42,374 bases of DNA, taken from contig JAIOJF010000010.1 of NCBI GenBank assembly GCA_019911965.1, positions 1 through 42,374 of the forward strand. The letters run 5' to 3'. Below, one piece after another: positions 1-8,137 of this stretch. Both the position numbers and the translations under genes were made by a program. The notes under the pieces were generated by a model. The model saw only the letters and a list, made by a program, of their open reading frames with translations. It was not told where the DNA came from and did no database searches. The first letter of the stretch is position 1. Each line of letters begins with the position of its first letter. The DNA is from Paracoccaceae bacterium. GTDB lineage: Bacteria; Pseudomonadota; Alphaproteobacteria; Rhodobacterales; Rhodobacteraceae.

Positions 1-139
1 GTCCTGATAACCTTCAAAAATCCCATGTCGATCACTCCATATGCCCCCAGCTGGTTCAAGCCGGGGCAAGGTTGCACATGGGTCAGTTCTCAGTGGCAAT
101 TTTGGCCGCTGCCGGGTCAATTCTCAGTGGCAATTAACA
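1..139. mobile_element. Terminal end of an IS21-family-like insertion sequence
   Basis: Two near-identical 22-bp direct repeats lie at 80-101 and 114-135 (GGGTCAGTTCTCAGTGGCAATT and a one-base variant), 34 bp apart. Read on the minus strand the terminus begins TGTTAATTGCCACTGAGAA, so the element would end in CA at 138-139. IS21-family elements carry multiple repeats at each end and terminate in TG...CA, which fits. The istA/istB genes would lie left of the window; no transposase motif is readable here. The family call rests on the repeat arrangement and on recalled similarity to ends seen in Rhodobacterales. Confidence 0.55.
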
Positions 140-455
140 CCTCAGTCAAATGGTTAGGCACTATTACCGGGGTCTCGGCCATGATAGCGGCGGTTGCCAC
201 CTGATCTGCGCCAATTTTCTCGATAATATTCGCGTCTGGCTGCAGGCGCGCCATCGGCTACATCTCGATACGCTCCGGAGCGAAGCTGAGGGTCTTGCGG
301 TATGCCCTGTTGAACGATGGGAAGGCTCGGTGCTGGATTCCGAATATCATTTCCACCCCGGAATCCACCCGCCAAGCACCTGTTTTTTGTGCAATTTCAG
401 GGTTTCGAGGGTTGTTTCCTGAGCAGGCGGCTTTCTTACAATAAACGCTCTGACG
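140..455 (-). pseudogene. Degraded reading frame truncated by the IS end
   Basis: One minus-strand frame reads as protein-like sequence across this interval, broken by an in-frame TAG at 258-260 and running into the IS terminus at 139. After the stop it reads QPDANIIEKIGADQVATAAI and then MAETPVIVPNHLTEV before the IS. No start codon with a ribosome-binding site is visible and I do not recognise the family. It may be the remnant of a gene interrupted by the IS insertion, or chance. Confidence 0.25.
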
Positions 456-678
456 CTGGCTATATCGCGCGTATCGCCCGAAAGCATCCGTTTCATCCCA
501 GAAAGTAGCTGTAAAGCAATTGGTTAACGGACGTTTTCAAGGTCTCCAGGTCACCTCTTCAAAGGCAACCGAATACCAGTAATCTGCGTTTGGTCTGGTC
601 AGAGTTTCGCTGCGACAAGGTGTCTACCGCCCGTTCCCCGAAGTCGGCCCCGTGGTTCCCGTGCACGTATCCGGACTG
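456..678. other. Intergenic stretch without a recognisable gene
   Basis: Neither strand holds an ORF with a convincing start, ribosome-binding site or family similarity. By eye the composition is less GC-rich than the flanking genes, in keeping with an accessory junction beside the IS end. Confidence 0.5.
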
Positions 679-696
679 AAAAACTCTCTCCGAGAG
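679..696 (-). terminator. Probable intrinsic terminator after the DMGDH-like gene
   Basis: On the minus strand CTCTC-GGA-GAGAG forms a 5-bp stem with a 3-nt loop, followed directly by five T residues (plus-strand A run at 679-683). It starts about 15 nt past the stop codon of the upstream gene. The stem is short, so termination may be partial. Confidence 0.5.
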
Positions 697-711
697 CAAT
701 TGTTCAACAGG

Positions 712-3123
712 CTAGGCTTTTTGCCGGGCGTTTGCCGGATCCCAGGCAGGTTCGTCCAAAAGCCGCAGCGGTCGGCGTTCGCCTAGGATCACCACCTCAA
801 GTTCCTCGGTTGTATCCGGGTTCACATAGGCAAAGGCTAGGCTTGATCGTGTGGCATGACCATAGGCACCTGATGTGCAGACACCGACCACCTTGTCGCC
901 CTGCATGACCGCTTCGCCGCCGAAAATGTCACAATCGGTTGCAGATACTGCGCCATAGACGAGTTTCGTCGCGACGCCTTGCAGACGCAGTTTTTCAATC
1001 GACGCCCGACCGGTGAATTCGCCCTTGCCGGGGGCATAGAAGCGTTCGCAATCCGCCTCGATCAGGGTGATCTCGTTGGTCAGCTCGCTGGCATAGCCAC
1101 GATATGCCTTTTCCATTCGCAGGCTGTTCACGGCCAGCGCGCCGAAATCGGCAATGCCATGCGCCTGCCCAGAGGCCCAGATGGCAGCATAGAGCTTTGC
1201 CATTTCCGCCATCGCTACGTGCAGTTCCCATCCCAGTTCCCCGACATAGGTCACCCGAAGGGCACGCACCGAAACGCCCGCTATGGTGATTTCCTGTCCC
1301 GAGAGCCAGCGGAAACCGGCATTGGTCAGATCGGCAATGGTCAGCGGCGCAAGAACATCGCGTGCCCTTGGCCCGGCCACGACCAGCGTGCCGTAGTCAT
1401 CGGTTACATTGGCGACGGTCACATCGTCACCAGCCGCATGTTCCAGATGATCCTGCGCTTGCCGTTCGGCAGCGGCACCTGTCAGGACATAGAAGCGGTC
1501 GTCGGCCAGCCGGGTGATCGTCCATTCGCCTTCGATACGTCCGCCTTCAGACAGCACATGGGTCAGTTTAATGCCTCCGGGTCTCTTCGGCAGGCTGTTG
1601 GCGGTCAGACGATCAAGCAACGCTTCGGCACCGGGGCCGGATATGTCGAACTTGGCAAAGCTCGATAAATCCATGATGCCCACATGTTCACGCACGGCGC
1701 GGCATTCGGCGGCCACGATGTCAAAGACGTTGTTGCGACGATATTGCAGCTTTTCCTTGAACCCGGCGGGAGCAAAATATTTCGGGCGTTCCCATCCATA
1801 GACTTCCGTGTAAACCGCCCCCTTGGCCTTGAGAGGTTGGTAAAGCGGTGTTGTCCGGCCCGGGCGGCCCGCCTGGATTTCACGCCCCGGCAACGGTGTT
1901 TCAAACATGTTCTCGTAATCGTCAAAGCTCTTGGCGCGGGTATAGGCGGGGTTCGCGTAAGCCCCGAAACGGCGGGGATCGAGGCTGTGCATGTTGATCT
2001 CGGCATCGCCATGCACCATCCATTGCGCCAGGTATTTTCCCGTGCCGGCACCTTGCGCGATGCCGATCGCCGCCCCGCAGCATTGCCAGAAATTGCGCAG
2101 CCCCGGGGCGGGCCCAACCAGAGGGTTGCCATCGGGCGTATGGGGAATTGCGCCATTGATGATCCGCTTGATACCCGCATTGGCAAAGATCGGCATGCGT
2201 TCCAATGCCGCTTCAAGCCACGGTGCGATGCGGTCAATGTCACCGTCGAACAGTTCGTTCTGGCTGTCCCATGCCGGGAAGCCACCGCGTCCGGCCCAGG
2301 CCTCGCGGCTGCCGTAATGTTCGTAGATTCCAATCAGCCCGGCATTCTGTTCCTGCCGGTAATATCCCGCCGTGGCAGGATCGCGCATGACCGGGAGTTC
2401 AAAATCCGCGCCTTTGAATTCTTCCAGCGGTTCAGTCACAAGATACTGGTGTTCCATATTGGTGATCGGCGTTTCGATGCCGACCCATTTGCCGACCTCG
2501 CGGGCATAGCATCCCGCGGCATTGACCACATGTTCGCAGATGATGTTGCCGGCATCGGTCATCACCGAAAACTCGCCGGACGGCAGAACCTTAATGTCCG
2601 TCACGCGGGTATGGCGGATGATGGTTGCCCCCATCTGGCGCGCACCGGTGGCCAGGGCGTTGCAGGCGCTGGTCGGGTCTACATGGCCGTCCATACTGGT
2701 ATAGGCCCCGGCCAGAATACCATCCGTCTTGAGGTACGGGTTCAGGCGTCTGATCTCATCAGGGCCGATGATCTCCATATGGAACCCCACATTGGCCGCA
2801 AACCCGGCCACATGGCGGAACCAGTCGACTTCTTCATGGGTCGTGGCCAGACGAATGCCGCCACAACCATGCCAGCCAGCGGGCTGACCGGTGAGTTCTT
2901 CAAGCCGCGGGTAAAGCGTGTTGGAATAGTGATGGATCTTGGCCATGTTGTAATTGCCGATGAAGCTGGGACATTGCCCGGCTGCGTGCCAGGTCGAGCC
3001 GCTGGTCAACTCGCCCTTTTCGATCAGAACGATGTCTTTCCAGCCTTCCTGGGCCAAGTGATAGGCAAGGCCAACGCCCATCATGCCGCCACCGACGATC
3101 ACCACCTTCGCATGGGACTTCAT
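712..3123 (-). CDS. FAD-dependent oxidoreductase with GcvT domains (dimethylglycine/sarcosine dehydrogenase type)
   Basis: An 803-aa protein of the DMGDH/sarcosine dehydrogenase family, which oxidatively N-demethylates a methylated glycine or amine and passes the one-carbon unit to tetrahydrofolate. The N-terminus has a dinucleotide-binding GGGMMGVG at about 11-18. SGSTWHAAG at 41-49 contains the Trp-His pair whose His (46) carries covalent FAD in mammalian DMGDH. The DAO domain covers roughly 1-370, then an FAO_M-like linker, GcvT (about 430-700) and GcvT C-terminal domain to the end. A clear AGGAGGT ribosome-binding site lies in the 24-bp gap after the mttB-like gene, so the two are probably co-transcribed. 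Substrate is not determined; dimethylglycine, sarcosine or a betaine-derived amine are all possible. Confidence 0.85.
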   Translation of the reverse strand: MKSHAKVVIVGGGMMGVGLAYHLAQEGWKDIVLIEKGELTSGSTWHAAGQCPSFIGNYNMAKIHHYSNTLYPRLEELTGQPAGWHGCGGIRLATTHEEVDWFRHVAGFAANVGFHMEIIGPDEIRRLNPYLKTDGILAGAYTSMDGHVDPTSACNALATGARQMGATIIRHTRVTDIKVLPSGEFSVMTDAGNIICEHVVNAAGCYAREVGKWVGIETPITNMEHQYLVTEPLEEFKGADFELPVMRDPATAGYYRQEQNAGLIGIYEHYGSREAWAGRGGFPAWDSQNELFDGDIDRIAPWLEAALERMPIFANAGIKRIINGAIPHTPDGNPLVGPAPGLRNFWQCCGAAIGIAQGAGTGKYLAQWMVHGDAEINMHSLDPRRFGAYANPAYTRAKSFDDYENMFETPLPGREIQAGRPGRTTPLYQPLKAKGAVYTEVYGWERPKYFAPAGFKEKLQYRRNNVFDIVAAECRAVREHVGIMDLSSFAKFDISGPGAEALLDRLTANSLPKRPGGIKLTHVLSEGGRIEGEWTITRLADDRFYVLTGAAAERQAQDHLEHAAGDDVTVANVTDDYGTLVVAGPRARDVLAPLTIADLTNAGFRWLSGQEITIAGVSVRALRVTYVGELGWELHVAMAEMAKLYAAIWASGQAHGIADFGALAVNSLRMEKAYRGYASELTNEITLIEADCERFYAPGKGEFTGRASIEKLRLQGVATKLVYGAVSATDCDIFGGEAVMQGDKVVGVCTSGAYGHATRSSLAFAYVNPDTTEELEVVILGERRPLRLLDEPAWDPANARQKA

Positions 3124-3147
3124 CTCGACCTCCTTCTCGTCAGGGCG

Positions 3148-4701
3148 TTACCAGACGCCGTTGCCCGGACGCATCCGCGCCTTTGGCAGGATGATATTGA
3201 ACCGGTCGCGCAACTGCGCGTCAACATGGCCCGGGATGTGATCGGGATAGTGGTCCGCCAGCACCTTGCGCACCTTGTCGCGGGCGTTCTCGCGGGCGTC
3301 CCGGCCACCGGCCCTTTCCCATTCACTGATACTTCGGCGATCGGCGATATCGGGATACAGGTAATCCGTTTTCATCCGCGCGAATGTTTGCGGATGGCCA
3401 AGATAATGGCCAGCACCGGTCACGACATCGCGGATGACATCGAAGCTTAGCGCGTCTTCGCTGACTTCCACGCCTTTTACGGTGCGCAGGATCGCACCCA
3501 GCAGGTCGTTGTCCAGAACATAGCTCTCCAGGCTGGTGCCCATCAGCGAGGCCTGCATGCCCGCCGATTCATGGATCATCGACGCACCGGCATGCGCGGC
3601 CAGCGAGATGGTATAGCCCTTCTCGCCGCCCGATTGCATGTCGGGTAATTTGCTGTCCGTCATGCCGGCAGGCACCGAATTGGGCAGATCGTAAAATCCA
3701 CCCATCTGGGCGCAGGCGGCCGACAGCAGCGCCTGTTCGCCTGACCCGCCCGACATGGCACCGGTACGCAGGTCGCTGACAAACGGCCAGGTGGCAAAGA
3801 TGCCCCGGCAATCGGGGTCAATGATGTTGCACAGGATCAGCCCGGCCAGCACCTCGGCGCAGGATTGCGCCACGGCGCCGGCCAGCGCGGCGGGTGCGGT
3901 TGCCCCCGCCTGCCCGGCGGCGACCAGCAGGATCGGCATGCCGGCAAGCACCGCCGCCTCCAGCGCATCGCAGCTTTCGGTGGCGAACCGCATCGGTGGC
4001 ACCACATGGCAGCAAACCGCGGTGCAGAACGGGCGCTTGCGAAAGGCCCCCTCGCCTCCCGCCACCGCGTCCAGCATGGGCATCACGGCATGAACGCTGG
4101 CGCTGTCGGTATAACTGACGGCGATGGATTTGGATGTGCCGGACAGGCAGGCATAGGTGGTGTTGATATCCAGATCGAGGATCGTCCCGGCATCGCGGGT
4201 CACGACCGAGCGGTGATACCAGTGGATATTGTCCAGCCGGTCGACCAGCCGCGCGATATCGTAAAGGTCTGCGACAGTGCTTTCGCGGTATCTGCCGGTT
4301 TCAAAATCCATGATCGTGGGGGCGGCCCCACCGGTGCCGGTATGAACCCGCCCTCCGCCGATCTCGATATCATGCGCCGGGTCAATACCGTGCAGGGTGA
4401 ACTTGCGCCTCGTGCGGGCGATCACGTCTTCGACCAATGCGCGGGGAAAACGCAGGCGGTTACCGGCATCCACCCGGCATCCGGCGGCAATCGCACGCGC
4501 CTGAAGGCTGGGGGTCACCTGGCTCAATCCCAGATCTTCAAGCAACCGCAAAACGAGCGCATGGATGCGTTCCATTTCGGCATATGTCAGCGGCTTGTAA
4601 TTGCCCCCCGGCATCCCCGGGAAAACCGGTGGCAAGGCCCGGGTAATGTCCGCCGCGCTGCGGATGCGACGGCCGGTCCGCCGCGCGGTTGAAACGGGCA
4701 T
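3148..4701 (-). CDS. Trimethylamine methyltransferase (MttB) family protein, non-pyrrolysine
   Basis: A 517-aa member of the MttB superfamily (COG5598). Archaeal MttB moves a methyl group from trimethylamine to a corrinoid protein and contains pyrrolysine. This ORF has no internal TAG, so it belongs to the non-Pyl branch; one characterised member (MtgB) demethylates glycine betaine. The TIM-barrel-type family pattern runs from about residue 30 to the end. No corrinoid protein (MttC-like) or reactivase is encoded nearby; instead the next gene is a THF-linked flavoprotein. A LysR gene lies just upstream on the same strand. Family call is firm; substrate and methyl acceptor are open. Confidence 0.82.
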   Translation of the reverse strand: MPVSTARRTGRRIRSAADITRALPPVFPGMPGGNYKPLTYAEMERIHALVLRLLEDLGLSQVTPSLQARAIAAGCRVDAGNRLRFPRALVEDVIARTRRKFTLHGIDPAHDIEIGGGRVHTGTGGAAPTIMDFETGRYRESTVADLYDIARLVDRLDNIHWYHRSVVTRDAGTILDLDINTTYACLSGTSKSIAVSYTDSASVHAVMPMLDAVAGGEGAFRKRPFCTAVCCHVVPPMRFATESCDALEAAVLAGMPILLVAAGQAGATAPAALAGAVAQSCAEVLAGLILCNIIDPDCRGIFATWPFVSDLRTGAMSGGSGEQALLSAACAQMGGFYDLPNSVPAGMTDSKLPDMQSGGEKGYTISLAAHAGASMIHESAGMQASLMGTSLESYVLDNDLLGAILRTVKGVEVSEDALSFDVIRDVVTGAGHYLGHPQTFARMKTDYLYPDIADRRSISEWERAGGRDARENARDKVRKVLADHYPDHIPGHVDAQLRDRFNIILPKARMRPGNGVW

Positions 4702-4794
4702 GTCATGACTCCAACGAGCGATACCTTAACCACAGTGACGTCAGGAATGTCTGCCGTTCAAACGATCATTTTGAATGTATCGCATTCCGAGGGA

Positions 4795-5742
4795 TCATGC
4801 GTGTGCTGACGCTTGGGCAGCTTCCTCCAACATCCACTGGAAAAAGCCGGCAATAGCGGGATTTGCCACGCCACTTGTCAATGCACCGATGTAATAGCTG
4901 CTCCGGGTTTCCAAAGGCTCGCCGACAGGGCAGATCAGGCGACCATCAGCCAGCATCGCATCTGTAATGTAGCTCCATCCCAGTGCGATGCCCCGACCTG
5001 CCTCGGCTGCCTGAAGCACCATTGGATAACTGTTCAGGCTGATGCCACGGCGAACGGGTTGCCCGATCACGCCCTGGTGCGCCAGCCAGACCTGCCAGTC
5101 GACCGCTCCCCAGATGTTGCCGCCACCGTCCAGATGCAGAAGTGTCTGATCCAGGCAGTCGGCAGGACGCAACAGTTCCGGGTGATCGCGAAGATAGCGG
5201 GGGCTGCAAACAGGATAGACCCGCTCGCCAAACAACCGGCGCGTTTCGATGCCGCTCCAATGCCCATCGCCATAGAGAACCGCAATATCGACATCACCCA
5301 GTTGCAGATCAACCTGCTGATCCGTTGCCAGAACGCGCAGGTCAATGTCGGGATGACGGGCTGAAAACCGCTCAAGCCGGGGCATCAGCCAGTAATAGGC
5401 AAATGCGACGGACGCCGCGACCGTGATCTGTGGGGTTTCACCGGCGAGGCGAAGCTCGCTGACACATTGCGCGATTTCGTCCAGGCCACGCGTCACCGCA
5501 CCGAACAACATGCGGCCCTCGATCGTAAGGTCAATCTCCCGATGCTTCCGCTGGAACAGAGGTAGCCCGAGGTTTTCCTCCAATGCCTTGATCTGACGGC
5601 TGACGGCGCTCTGTGTCAGGCACAATTCATCTGCTGCCGCTGTAAAGCTTTTGCGTCGCGATACCGCTTCGAAAGTGTGAAGCTGGGACAGGGCTGGCAA
5701 GGAATATTTTTTCAATCTGCGCTTCCTCGGGACATCCTTCAC
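4795..5742 (-). CDS. LysR-family transcriptional regulator (GcvA-like)
   Basis: A 315-aa LysR-type regulator. The N-terminal winged helix covers about 15-75 (LHTFEAVSRRKSFTAAADEL, then LTQSAVSRQIKALEE), followed by a substrate-binding domain to the C-terminus. The arrangement of the effector domain resembles GcvA-type regulators. It is upstream of and co-oriented with the mttB-like and DMGDH-like genes, with 93 bp between them, so it likely controls that module in response to a methylated amine or amino acid. That target is inferred from position only. Confidence 0.85.
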   Translation of the reverse strand: MKDVPRKRRLKKYSLPALSQLHTFEAVSRRKSFTAAADELCLTQSAVSRQIKALEENLGLPLFQRKHREIDLTIEGRMLFGAVTRGLDEIAQCVSELRLAGETPQITVAASVAFAYYWLMPRLERFSARHPDIDLRVLATDQQVDLQLGDVDIAVLYGDGHWSGIETRRLFGERVYPVCSPRYLRDHPELLRPADCLDQTLLHLDGGGNIWGAVDWQVWLAHQGVIGQPVRRGISLNSYPMVLQAAEAGRGIALGWSYITDAMLADGRLICPVGEPLETRSSYYIGALTSGVANPAIAGFFQWMLEEAAQASAHA

Positions 5743-5883
5743 CCATCAAACCACAATTCTGAGCATTAGCGAACGATTTGCTGAAGCTTGAATACGCTTG
5801 TCCGGCTGGTCCGCGCATGGGCCGGAACTGACCGGCCTATCCTGCCGCGCTGGCCTCAACCGCAGTTGCGTGACCCGTTGCAA

Positions 5884-5901
5884 CCCGGCCATGCAGCCGG
5901 G
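5884..5901 (-). terminator. GC hairpin downstream of nsrR (possible terminator)
   Basis: CCCGGC (5884-5889) and GCCGGG (5896-5901) form a perfect 6-bp stem with a 6-nt loop, 27 nt beyond the nsrR stop on the minus strand. No T run follows, so intrinsic termination is uncertain. The remainder of the gap 5743-5927 shows nothing else I can support. Confidence 0.3.
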
Positions 5902-5927
5902 ATCACCATCCACCTGCATCCGTCGCA

Positions 5928-6377
5928 TCACAGGCACCACTTTGGCAGATCAGCCCGTGACTCCACCCGAAGCGCCACCGGCAAGGCGATATCCGCCAGT
6001 GTCGACCGGTCGAGATCGGCAATGAACGCCCGGTCGGCGGCACGAAGCCGCGCCCGCAGGCGGCATTGCGCCTCGATCGTGCAGGTGCTGTTCTTGTCGG
6101 CGAAACAGGCGACGATGGGCTGATCCTCTTCCAGAATGTCAATCAGGCTGCCGAGGCGCAGTTGATCCGCCGGTCGCGCCAGCGTAGCACCGCCGCCGCC
6201 GCCGCGCCGCGTTTCGATGATTCCGGCGCGGGCGAGGCGCTGCATGATCTTGCTCAGATGATTGCGCGACAGGGCGAACTCATCCGCCAGATCGGCGGTC
6301 GAAAACGCCTGGTCCGGCGCGCTGGCCATGCGCATCAGCATGCGCAATCCGTAATCGGTGAAAGCCGTCAGGCGCAT
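5928..6377 (-). CDS. nsrR: Rrf2-family NO-sensing repressor NsrR
   Basis: A 149-aa Rrf2-family regulator. The N-terminal helix-turn-helix includes ALSRNHLSKIMQRLARAGII (about 35-54). Three cysteines, Cys91, Cys99 and Cys105, are spaced as the iron-sulfur ligands of NsrR, followed by RLR as in many NsrR proteins. NsrR holds an Fe-S cluster that reacts with nitric oxide, releasing repression. It is divergent from an NO-detoxification operon across a near-perfect palindrome, as expected of a local repressor that probably also controls itself. Cluster type cannot be read from sequence. Confidence 0.88.
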   Translation of the reverse strand: MRLTAFTDYGLRMLMRMASAPDQAFSTADLADEFALSRNHLSKIMQRLARAGIIETRRGGGGGATLARPADQLRLGSLIDILEEDQPIVACFADKNSTCTIEAQCRLRARLRAADRAFIADLDRSTLADIALPVALRVESRADLPKWCL

Positions 6378-6395
6378 ATCCGGTCGCGACCCCCT

Positions 6396-6422
6396 TTAAT
6401 TGGTATTTACAATACCTATTAA
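6396..6422. promoter_or_regulatory. Probable NsrR operator between nsrR and the NO operon
   Basis: A 27-bp palindrome, TTAAT-t-GGTATT-tac-AATACC-t-ATTAA, is symmetric except for one pair, with an odd centre at 6409. It ends 19 bp from the nsrR start and lies 44 bp before the haemoglobin start, so it can repress both directions. NsrR operators in other bacteria are AT-rich palindromes with ATTT/AAAT-like half-sites; this one has that character with a local half-site GGTATT. It is the only strong palindrome in this divergent gap. Confidence 0.75.
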
Positions 6423-6466
6423 CAGAGTTATGGCTGAACGCAAGACAATAGATGCCGGAGGCCCAG

Positions 6467-6928
6467 ATGACCGACCTGATAGACGACACCCTCCGCGTTT
6501 CGTCGGCCCGGCCAGACATGACCGCCGCGCTCATGCGCGAGACCGGGCTGGACGAGGCACGCCTGCACGATCTGGTGCATCGCTTCTATGCCCGGGTGCG
6601 CACCGACGACATGCTGGGGCCGATCTTTGCCGCCCATATCACCGACTGGACACCGCATCTGGCGCGGATGGTCGATTTCTGGTCCTCGGTCGCGCTGATG
6701 ACGGGCCGCTATCACGGCGCACCGATGCCTGCGCATGTCGGCCTGCCGGTAACGAAAGCGCATTTCGATCGTTGGCTGGCGCTGTTTGGCGAAACCGCGC
6801 ATGAGGTCTGCACCCCCGAAGGGGCCGATCACGTCATAATCCGCGCCGAACGCATCGCGCGCTCGCTGCTGATCGCGGTCGAGGATGCGCAAGGCACCCG
6901 CGATGAAACCGTTCCCTCCCTGCACTGA
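6467..6928 (+). CDS. Group III truncated haemoglobin
   Basis: A 153-aa globin of the TrHb3 type: HDLVHRFYARVRTDDMLGPI near the N-terminus, then the DFWSSVALMTGRYHGAPM region, and THR/His-rich F-helix segment VGLPVTKAHFDRWLALF with the likely proximal His. Such proteins bind heme and react with NO or peroxide. An in-frame ATG lies 15 nt earlier at 6452, but GGAGG sits between the two and positions 6467 correctly, so I chose 6467. It is the first gene of the operon controlled by the palindrome at 6396-6422, which supports an NO dioxygenase or NO-binding role. Confidence 0.85.
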   Translation: MTDLIDDTLRVSSARPDMTAALMRETGLDEARLHDLVHRFYARVRTDDMLGPIFAAHITDWTPHLARMVDFWSSVALMTGRYHGAPMPAHVGLPVTKAHFDRWLALFGETAHEVCTPEGADHVIIRAERIARSLLIAVEDAQGTRDETVPSLH

Positions 6929-6943
6929 CAAAAGGAAACCAAA

Positions 6944-7432
6944 ATGAGCGACGAAGCCCCAATCCATGACGCCGCCGAACTGACCCGTTATATCGAGACA
7001 CGCTATCACGCACGTCACCGCCAGCAATTGCCCGCATTGGTCGAGATCTCGGCGCGGGTCGAGATGGTGCATGCCGATCATCCGAGCGTCCCGGCGGGGC
7101 TGGCAGAGATGCTGACGCACATGCTCGGGGCGATGGAAGCACATATGAGGAAAGAGGAAATGATCCTGTTTCCGGCCATCCGCGCGGGTGGCAGGCCGGG
7201 CCTTGAACATCCCATCGCGGTGATGCGGGCGGATCATGACAACCATGAAAAGGAAATGGCCGATATCCGCCGCCTGACCAACGGGCCGAAACTGCCCGAG
7301 GATGCCTGCGGAAGCTGGACACGGCTTTATGCCGGGCTGGATGAATTCATGGACGATCTGCAAGCCCATATGGACCTGGAAAACAACGTGCTGTTTCCGC
7401 AATTCGAACCGACCCGGCAGGCCAATGCGTAA
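6944..7432 (+). CDS. Hemerythrin-domain protein (RIC/NorA-like di-iron repair protein)
   Basis: A 162-aa four-helix hemerythrin-like protein. Candidate di-iron ligands are His22, His67/Glu71 (HMRKEE), His98 with nearby His101, and His142/Glu146 (HMDLEN). This matches the C-terminal domain of YtfE/NorA/DnrN proteins that repair NO-damaged iron centres, but the usual N-terminal ScdA_N domain is absent. It follows the haemoglobin gene by 15 bp with an AAGGAAA-type ribosome-binding site, in one operon. NO binding or iron release is inferred. Confidence 0.82.
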   Translation: MSDEAPIHDAAELTRYIETRYHARHRQQLPALVEISARVEMVHADHPSVPAGLAEMLTHMLGAMEAHMRKEEMILFPAIRAGGRPGLEHPIAVMRADHDNHEKEMADIRRLTNGPKLPEDACGSWTRLYAGLDEFMDDLQAHMDLENNVLFPQFEPTRQANA

Positions 7433-7438
7433 CCGGCC

Positions 7439-8137
7439 ATGACCGACAGCACCATCATAGGCGGCCGATACGCGTCGTCGCCCTGCATGGCGGCCGGGAT
7501 CGCGCCGGATTATTTCGACCCCGCAGGCGTCGATCCGCAACAGGCGCATGATGTGGCGCAATGGCGGAAATCGAAGCGGGCCGAATTGCTGGCCCGGCGG
7601 CGCGCATTGCGCGTGGACGAGCGGGTTGCCGTCAGTACCGCCATTGTCGGGCATCTGCGAAACTTCCTGGCCGAGCGTCTTGATGGCGCGCGCGGCAAGG
7701 TGGTGTCGGCCTATTGGCCGATCAAGGGCGAGCCGGATTTGCGCGTGCTGATGACGGAACTGGCCCGATCCGGCGCAACCATCGCCCTGCCGCTGGTTGA
7801 AACCCGCGCCGCGCCCCTGGTGTTTCGCCGCTGGGAGCCGCGCATGAAGATGGTGCGGGGCAACTGGAACATCCTTGTGCCGCCCCCGGACGCCGAGGAA
7901 CTGGTGCCCGACATCACGCTTGCCCCGGTTGTGGGCTGGGACAATCACGCCTTTCGCCTCGGCTATGGCGGCGGATATTTCGACCGCACGCTTGCCGCAC
8001 TTGCGCCGCGCCCCTACACAATCGGCATCGGCTTTCAGGCGGCCAAGCTGGCAACGATCTTTCCGCAGCCGCATGATATCGCGCTTGACGCCATCATCAC
8101 CGAGACCGGACACCAACCGACAGAGGCCCCGACATGA
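7439..8137 (+). CDS. 5-formyltetrahydrofolate cyclo-ligase family protein
   Basis: A 232-aa protein of the 5-FCL family, which uses ATP to convert 5-formyl-THF to 5,10-methenyl-THF. The diagnostic glycine-rich GYGGGYFDR is near residue 180, with RRAL and YWPIKGEPD motifs earlier. It has an extra N-terminal segment of about 40 residues (YASSPCMAAGIAPDYFDP) before the normal domain start, with one Cys. The stop overlaps the nnrS start (ATGA), so translation is coupled. Housekeeping 5-FCL is normally elsewhere; presence in an NO operon suggests a specialised paralogue, perhaps acting on a folate damaged under nitrosative stress. That role is a guess. Confidence 0.8.
   Translation: MTDSTIIGGRYASSPCMAAGIAPDYFDPAGVDPQQAHDVAQWRKSKRAELLARRRALRVDERVAVSTAIVGHLRNFLAERLDGARGKVVSAYWPIKGEPDLRVLMTELARSGATIALPLVETRAAPLVFRRWEPRMKMVRGNWNILVPPPDAEELVPDITLAPVVGWDNHAFRLGYGGGYFDRTLAALAPRPYTIGIGFQAAKLATIFPQPHDIALDAIITETGHQPTEAPT

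Noticed and set aside
1684-3450. 588-aa plus-strand ORF antisense to the DMGDH and MttB genes
   Set aside because: Low-complexity shadow of the two real genes; it crosses both their coding sequences.
6452-6466. Earlier ATG for the truncated haemoglobin
   Set aside because: The GGAGG ribosome-binding site lies between it and the ATG at 6467, so the latter is the better start.
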